Assembly: GCA_021496505.1 (NCBI GenBank)
Contig: CP053031.1
Span: 496,001 to 560,000 of the forward strand
Length of the DNA stretch: 64,000 nucleotides
Direction of reading: 5' to 3'
DNA from: Thermoleophilia bacterium SCSIO 60948
GTDB lineage: Bacteria; Actinomycetota; Thermoleophilia; Solirubrobacterales; 70-9
Shown here: positions 59,922 through 64,000 of the stretch, piece after piece
Layout: each line of letters begins with the position of its first letter
Position numbering within the stretch: position 1 is the stretch's first letter
Position numbers and translations under genes: made by a program
Notes under the pieces: model-generated
Seen by the model: only the letters and a program-made list of their open reading frames with translations
Told to the model about the DNA's origin: nothing
The model's database searches: none

Positions 59922-60373
59922 CTTGGATGCTCAGCGCGCATCCGGGCAATTCGATCGGCCGTCGCTCGGATCTTGTCGACCTCCCCCGGCTCAAGCTCCC
60001 CGACGAGTCGAGCAAGGGCGCTTAGGCGGGCGCTGTCGGAGGCCGTGGCGAGCGTCCGATCGATCGAGCGCGAAAGGTAGTCGGCCTCCGAGATGGCGGG
60101 TTCGTAGAAGAACGCCTTGCCCGCCTTTTCGCGACTTAGCAGTTCCCGATCCACAAGACGGTTAAGCACGGTCTGGATCGTCGTGTAGGCGCCCCGGTGC
60201 TGCCTGGGAAGAGCCGAGCGGACATCCTCGACGGAGCCCCTTCCCAGCGTCCAGAGCGCGCGCATCACCTGCAACTGCAGGTCACCCCGTACCACTTCTC
60301 CGCCGGTCAACCCGACCAGCCTATAAGGCAAGTCAGACGCCCGGTGGGCCGAAAACATTCGCGAGCGAACCAT
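59918..60373 (-). CDS. BlaI/MecI/CopY-family repressor
   Basis: Winged-helix repressor with LQLQVMRALWTLGRGSVEDVR, AYTTIQTVLNRLVDRELLSRE (recognition helix) and a C-terminal dimerisation part with the peptidase-sensitive region. The family core begins near VRGDLQLQVM. The listed ATG 60373 therefore gives about 30 extra residues, and a start at ATG 60358 or an internal TTG near 60312 just after a TATAGG -10-like string may be the true one. Operon with M56 downstream. Confidence 0.82.
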   Translation of the reverse strand: MVRSRMFSAHRASDLPYRLVGLTGGEVVRGDLQLQVMRALWTLGRGSVEDVRSALPRQHRGAYTTIQTVLNRLVDRELLSREKAGKAFFYEPAISEADYLSRSIDRTLATASDSARLSALARLVGELEPGEVDKIRATADRIARMRAEHPR

Positions 60374-60472
60374 CGCGGCGATCGGCGTCGGCGCGACTGC
60401 GCGTTGGCTCGCGCGGCGGCGAACGACGAATCGGCGCCGCCGGTTGACCCTGAATCGCGGCTCGACCGAAGC

Positions 60473-60503
60473 TTGACCTCAAGTCGGCTTGAAGCCCTAC
60501 GGT
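60473..60503 (+). promoter_or_regulatory. SoxR/MerR-type promoter upstream of sodA
   Basis: TTGACC (-35, 60473-60478) and TACGGT (-10, 60498-60503) are separated by 19 bp. The dyad CCTCAAG-tcgg-CTTGAAG (one mismatch) fills the spacer. The long spacer and CTCAAG/CTTGAG dyad match SoxR boxes. A transcript would reach the SOD start about 95 bases later. Confidence 0.6.
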
Positions 60504-60603
60504 GAGCTTCCTCCTCGCTTTCGGCCGAGTGTGAATGCGCTTCGGGCGGGGGTAGGTGAAACGCTAGACCACGAACTTGCCAACGACCCGAAGGGAGCCT
60601 GCG

Positions 60604-61203
60604 ATGGCCTACGAAGTTCCCGATCTTCCCTACGACCCCGACGCTCTAGAGCCGCACATCGACGAGGCGACGATGCGCGTCCACCATGACAAGCACCATC
60701 AGGCCTACGTCGACAAGGCCAACGCCGCGCTCGAAGGCACCGATTACGAGGGCAAGGACGTCGAGGAGGTCCTCCAGAACCTCGACTCGCTGCCGTCCGA
60801 CAAGCAGACCGCCTTCCGCAACAACGGCGGCGGCCATGCGAACCACAGCTTCTTCTGGCAGATCATGAGCCCGGATGGCGGCGGCGAGCCGAGCGGCTCG
60901 CTGGGCGACGCGATCAACGACAAGTTCGGCTCGTTCGACGAATTCAAGGAGAAGTTCAAGGCCGCCGGCGTCGGGCAGTTCGGCTCCGGCTGGGTCTGGC
61001 TCGTCAAGGACGGCGACGGAGTCGACATCACCTCGACCCCGAACCAGGACACGCCGGTGTCAGAGGGCAAGACCCCGCTCGTCGGCGCCGACGTCTGGGA
61101 GCACGCCTACTACCTCAAGTACCAGAACAAGCGCCCGGATTACCTCGACGCGTTCTTTAACGTGATCGACTGGGACGAGGCCCAGCGGCGCTTCGAAGCC
61201 TGA
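60604..61203 (+). CDS. sodA: Manganese/iron superoxide dismutase
   Basis: A 199-residue cytoplasmic enzyme removing superoxide. Metal ligands are seen as [10 protein letters not shown] (His 27 region), NHSFFW, and [19 protein letters not shown] (Asp and His). [11 protein letters not shown] and FGSGWVWLV are typical of Mn/Fe SODs. ATG 60604 has AAGGGAG upstream. A SoxR-type promoter about 100 bp upstream suggests redox induction. It closes the metal-stress region. Confidence 0.96.
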   Translation: MAYEVPDLPYDPDALEPHIDEATMRVHHDKHHQAYVDKANAALEGTDYEGKDVEEVLQNLDSLPSDKQTAFRNNGGGHANHSFFWQIMSPDGGGEPSGSLGDAINDKFGSFDEFKEKFKAAGVGQFGSGWVWLVKDGDGVDITSTPNQDTPVSEGKTPLVGADVWEHAYYLKYQNKRPDYLDAFFNVIDWDEAQRRFEA

Positions 61204-61381
61204 GCTCGGCGTTCAGACGATCAACCCGAGCCAGGGGACGACCCGGGCCGGCCACTCCCCCGAGACGGCGGCGCCCGCGACCATGCGGGCGGGCGTCGCC
61301 GTCGGATCGAGCGCTGAGCGCCCGAGGCCGTGGAGGCAGACCATTCCATCGTTCTCGGGGTCGCGCCGGCGGCGCCGACGC

Positions 61382-61672
61382 TCAGTCGGCCGCCTGTATC
61401 ACGATCAGGACGAACACGGTGATCGTCGACAGTCCGATCAATCCGATCACGATTCCCGCGATCGCAAGGGACCGCCCGCCGATCTCGCCCTGCGAGCTGT
61501 CGATCTCCCTGATCGCGCGGATCCCGAGCACTATGCCGGCGACCGAACCGAACCAGAACCCCCAGATGATCGAGAGGAACAACGAGGCGATGGCCAGGCC
61601 GCTCGTCTGCCGAGCGTCGTCGAGCTCTCGCTCCGAAGGACGGTGGGGCTCCGGTCGGCCGTTGGGGCTCAC
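61382..61672 (-). CDS. DUF4190-type small membrane protein
   Basis: A 96-residue protein with a polar N-terminus and two membrane helices, SGLAIASLFLSIIWGFWFGSVAGIVLG and LAIAGIVIGLIGLSTITVFVLI, the DUF4190 hairpin. Function unknown. Start GTG 61672. The 178-bp gap to sodA holds no gene. Confidence 0.78.
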   Translation of the reverse strand: MSPNGRPEPHRPSERELDDARQTSGLAIASLFLSIIWGFWFGSVAGIVLGIRAIREIDSSQGEIGGRSLAIAGIVIGLIGLSTITVFVLIVIQAAD

Positions 61673-61729
61673 CGCCGCGACGCTACCCGTCCGCGCCGTG
61701 CGGGCGTCGCGGAGTCGGGTCGAGCGGGG

Positions 61730-62176
61730 TCAGGCGCGGCCGGTGCACGTCGCGCACAGCCCCATCACCGGGAAGTGCGCGAAGCTGGCCTCGAAGCCCG
61801 TCGCCTCGCGCAGCGCCGCCCGCGCCGGCGCGAGTTGCGCATCACCGACTCCTTCGCGCTCGCCGCACCGCTCGCAGACGGTGTAGGCGGGCGCGATGCG
61901 GTCGGCGAGTGCCCACACTCGCGGCCCGTCGCCGAAGAACACCTGGCGCAGGAGACCGATCCGTTCGAGACGCTCGAGGTTGCGGTAGACCGACGCGGTG
62001 TCGGCCTCGGGTGCACGGCCGTCGAGTCCCGCCGCGATCTGCTCCGCGCTGACCGGGCCCGGTGCGCGGAAGAGCGCCTCGATCAGCGCGCGCCGCGCCC
62101 GCGTGAGCCGAAGGCCGCCGGCACGGATCGCCTCGCAGGCCCGCTCCGGATCAGCCGTCCAAACGATTGCCCTCAC
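61730..62176 (-). CDS. Fur-family regulator (Zur-like)
   Basis: A 148-residue Fur-superfamily protein. The winged helix ends in TASVYRNLERLERIGLL. The regulatory site lies in HFPVMG, and two Cys-x2-Cys pairs (VCERCG and LCATC) bind structural zinc. Zur is more likely than Fur because of the short linker and Cys set, but Fur, PerR or Nur cannot be excluded. GTG 62176 is taken as start. A perfect dyad lies just upstream, which suggests autoregulation. Confidence 0.83.
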   Translation of the reverse strand: MRAIVWTADPERACEAIRAGGLRLTRARRALIEALFRAPGPVSAEQIAAGLDGRAPEADTASVYRNLERLERIGLLRQVFFGDGPRVWALADRIAPAYTVCERCGEREGVGDAQLAPARAALREATGFEASFAHFPVMGLCATCTGRA

Positions 62177-62185
62177 CCCTCGTCC

Positions 62186-62200
62186 TGCGATGAGATCGCA
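62186..62200. promoter_or_regulatory. Operator dyad upstream of the Fur-type gene
   Basis: Perfect arms TGCGAT and ATCGCA with a 3-base centre, 10 bp before the GTG start and just downstream of an A+T-rich -10-like string (TAACTTAAGG on the minus strand). Fits autoregulatory control. Confidence 0.5.
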
Positions 62201-62238
62201 ACTGCACGACCTTAAGTTAGGCCCGATCGGGCCGGGCG

Positions 62239-62709
62239 TCAACCGAGGTCGGTGTCCGCCAGGGTGCCGTAGGCCTGCATCCGCACGTAGAGCTTGTAGA
62301 GCCGCAGCGACTTCGTGTAGCCCGAGGTGCAGGTCTGTTCGAGGCGCCGGAAGGCGAGGACGTCGTCGAGCGGAGAGACGGGATCCGCCGAGCCCTGGGG
62401 GGTCAGCTGTTCGCGGAGGGCGACCACCGTCGCGACCTTCTCGTCGCGACTCCCCGCGTTCCAGTCGTAGCAGTCGGCGTACTGCTGCATGTCGCCCGGG
62501 GCGTCGGGGCCGACGGGCCGCGCCCCGTCGGGCGCGTAGAGCTGCCGAACCTCAGGCGCCGGCGCGGCCGTGTCGGAGGACCCGGCCGCCGTGGCCTCCG
62601 GCTCACCCTGCTCGCCACCGCAGCCGGCGACCAGGACGGCGGCGGACAGCACCGCGGCGACGAGGCCGCCGCGGTGTTCCCTATGCATCGCGGTGAGCGA
62701 CCGGCCCAT
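62239..62709 (-). CDS. Hypothetical lipoprotein
   Basis: A 156-residue exported lipoprotein. The signal sequence GGLVAAVLSAAVLVAGC gives a lipobox Cys near residue 30. The mature part starts with an Ala/Ser/Pro linker and has a helical domain with two more cysteines (ADCYDW and LEQTCTSGY), possibly disulfide-linked. Not recognised. ATG 62709 overlaps the stop of the upstream beta-helix gene (TGATG), so the two are coupled. Confidence 0.72.
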   Translation of the reverse strand: MGRSLTAMHREHRGGLVAAVLSAAVLVAGCGGEQGEPEATAAGSSDTAAPAPEVRQLYAPDGARPVGPDAPGDMQQYADCYDWNAGSRDEKVATVVALREQLTPQGSADPVSPLDDVLAFRRLEQTCTSGYTKSLRLYKLYVRMQAYGTLADTDLG

Positions 62710-64000
62710 CAGCCGGTGGGGTCACCGTAGGCGTTGATCAGGCCCTTCGCCTCGGGGAGCTTCGCGCTCCGGTTCGCCTTCGCGTCCGGTGCCGAAGCCC
62801 GACCGGCCTCATCGCTGCCCGGCTTCGGGTTCGGGTCGAACCACGGGCAGCCGGGTGAACCCGGGCCATCGGCGCAGCTGATCAGCATTAGCAGCTTGGC
62901 CTGGTCACCGATCCCGACGCTCGAGCTCGGGTCGGTGCCGCCGGCGCAGTCGGGCAGATCGTCGGGCGGCGTGCCCGCGCCGGAGCCGGTCACCGACTCG
63001 GCGGTCCCGTCCGGGCCCGTGTTATCCCACCAGCAGTTCTCGACGATGTTCGTGCTCCAGGCGGTCGACCCACCCTCGTCCCACCAGAAGTCGTTGCCGT
63101 TCGGCTGGCGACGCTGGGTGTTGGGGCTGAACTCGTTGCCGAACATGCCGACCGCGCTCGACTTCTTGAACCCGCTCGGCGGCCGGCCCATGGAGTTGTC
63201 GTAGAACGAGTTCGCACACGAAGTGCGGACGCCGGTCGAATCTTGGTTGAGGCACGGGATCTTCTCCGGCGAGTAGATCTCGCCCTCGGCACCGCCGCCG
63301 CTGGCGAACAGATCGGGGACGCTGAACAGCATGACCCCGTCGCGCCAGTTGTCGAAGATCGCGTTGTCGTGGACCTTGGCGTCGTTCATTCCGGCGTACA
63401 GGACACCCGTACCGATCGGCACCCCGACGAGCGCCGCGACCGGCGAGTTCTCGTCGTAGACGTCGAAGTTGTTCGAGTAGATCCGGTTGTTGTCGATCAG
63501 CGAGCTGTCGGCCGGATAGCCCGGGTGGCCGGAGGCCGACAGGGTGTCGCTGGCGATCCCTGTGGCGTTGCCGTAGATCTCGTTGTCTGTGATCCGGACG
63601 GCGTTGCCCATCGAGCCCGAGTAACCGAGGGCCGAGCCGCGCATGTCGCACTTGCGGACCGTCGTGTTGTAGCGCTCCGGACCCGGATAGTCCTCATCGT
63701 CTTTCTGGGCGCCCGTCTCTGGTGCCGCCCCGGGGTAGAGGACCGCGTCGCCGGCGCCGAGGCCGTCGCAGTTCTTGATCAGCGAGTGGTCGGAGGTGAA
63801 GCTCAGGTGGCCGTAGTCGGCGTTCCAGAAGAACTTCACCTTGTCGAGCAGCGTTCCGTCGGTCTCCTCCGTATAGAAGCCGTGCTCGAGCCCTCCGCGC
63901 ATTAGGAAGTTGCGGCCGACGAAGCCGTCGGCACGGTCGGCGCGCAGGACGACGTGCTTGGCGTAGCACTCACCCTCGTTCTCGGCGCAGAACGAACCCG
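62709..64000 (-). CDS. Right-handed parallel beta-helix repeat protein (5' end outside window)
   Basis: At least 430 residues open to the right edge, so the start and any signal peptide lie beyond it. The protein shows irregular beta-helix rungs with Asn/Asp-rich turns (ITDNEIYGNATGIAS, LIDNNRIYSNNFDVYD, VHDNAIFDNWRDGVML), as in secreted polysaccharide-acting or surface proteins. The C-terminal 80 residues are Gly/Pro/Asp-rich with paired Cys. No catalytic set can be assigned. It overlaps the lipoprotein gene by 1 bp. Confidence 0.8.
   Translation of the reverse strand, partial: GSFCAENEGECYAKHVVLRADRADGFVGRNFLMRGGLEHGFYTEETDGTLLDKVKFFWNADYGHLSFTSDHSLIKNCDGLGAGDAVLYPGAAPETGAQKDDEDYPGPERYNTTVRKCDMRGSALGYSGSMGNAVRITDNEIYGNATGIASDTLSASGHPGYPADSSLIDNNRIYSNNFDVYDENSPVAALVGVPIGTGVLYAGMNDAKVHDNAIFDNWRDGVMLFSVPDLFASGGGAEGEIYSPEKIPCLNQDSTGVRTSCANSFYDNSMGRPPSGFKKSSAVGMFGNEFSPNTQRRQPNGNDFWWDEGGSTAWSTNIVENCWWDNTGPDGTAESVTGSGAGTPPDDLPDCAGGTDPSSSVGIGDQAKLLMLISCADGPGSPGCPWFDPNPKPGSDEAGRASAPDAKANRSAKLPEAKGLINAYGDPTG

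Noticed and set aside
35341-60603. Evidence for integration of the copper region as a mobile element
   Set aside because: No integrase, transposase, terminal repeats or tRNA target were seen. Island status rests on gene content and local decay only.

Overview
The window is about 70% G+C, nearly all coding, and full of GTG/TTG starts and 1-4 bp stop/start overlaps (ATGA, GTGA, TGATG). This organisation, plus Mo-hydroxylase genes with moxR/coxE/coxG accessories, a GH15 enzyme, an ECF42 sigma factor with a YCII partner, and many DUF families common in high-GC Gram-positives, suggests an actinobacterium. A Thermoleophilia/Solirubrobacterales-like soil lineage is my inference. No rRNA, tRNA, CRISPR array, transposase or integrase was seen.

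Region 1 (1-35.3 kb) reads as ordinary chromosome with a strong molybdenum theme. It holds moeA, mobA, fdhD, a MOSC protein, a DUF6457-like protein, an HTH-TOBE regulator with modABC, moaA, and then a nine-gene Mo-hydroxylase operon (small, large and FAD subunits, moxR-like ATPase, coxE-like vWA protein, two XdhC halves, mocA-like transferase, coxG). Between these lie an MDR oxidoreductase, the ECF42/YCII pair, a Tat-exported DUF839 protein, a glycosyltransferase, two zinc-ribbon miniproteins, 6-phosphogluconate dehydrogenase, an SDR/cyclase pair, GH15, an MFS exporter, and a pabBC/glycerate kinase/APH-like operon. A 60-bp hairpin repeat sits before moxR and again as a tandem array between moxR and coxE. 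Its spacing is a multiple of three, and it forms small reading frames that overlap the downstream starts.

Region 2 (35.4-60.6 kb) looks like a copper/metal-stress island. It has a Tat multicopper oxidase, a membrane GNAT, an M15-like peptidase, a cluster of decayed genes (methyltransferase, two M23 peptidases, lgt), a nucleotide cyclase fused to a YHS metal domain, DUF305, csoR, a CPICN membrane protein, copZ, a secreted His-rich protein, copA, a CDGSH protein and an AhpD-like protein. These are followed by an eight-gene complex-I-like operon holding only membrane-arm subunits plus a divergent NuoD-like protein (A-D-H-J-K-L-M-N). A CsoR-type palindrome (TACCC-N5-GGGTA) lies directly before the AhpD/Nuo operon and a second CsoR-family-like site precedes copZ. 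I infer that the complex is copper-controlled. A CDF transporter/ArsR pair, an M56/BlaI pair and an Mn/Fe superoxide dismutase behind a SoxR/MerR-type promoter finish the island. Five promoters share a dyad fused to GTAGGA.

Region 3 (61-64 kb) has a DUF4190 membrane protein, a Fur/Zur-type regulator with its own dyad, a lipoprotein, and a secreted beta-helix protein that runs off the right edge.
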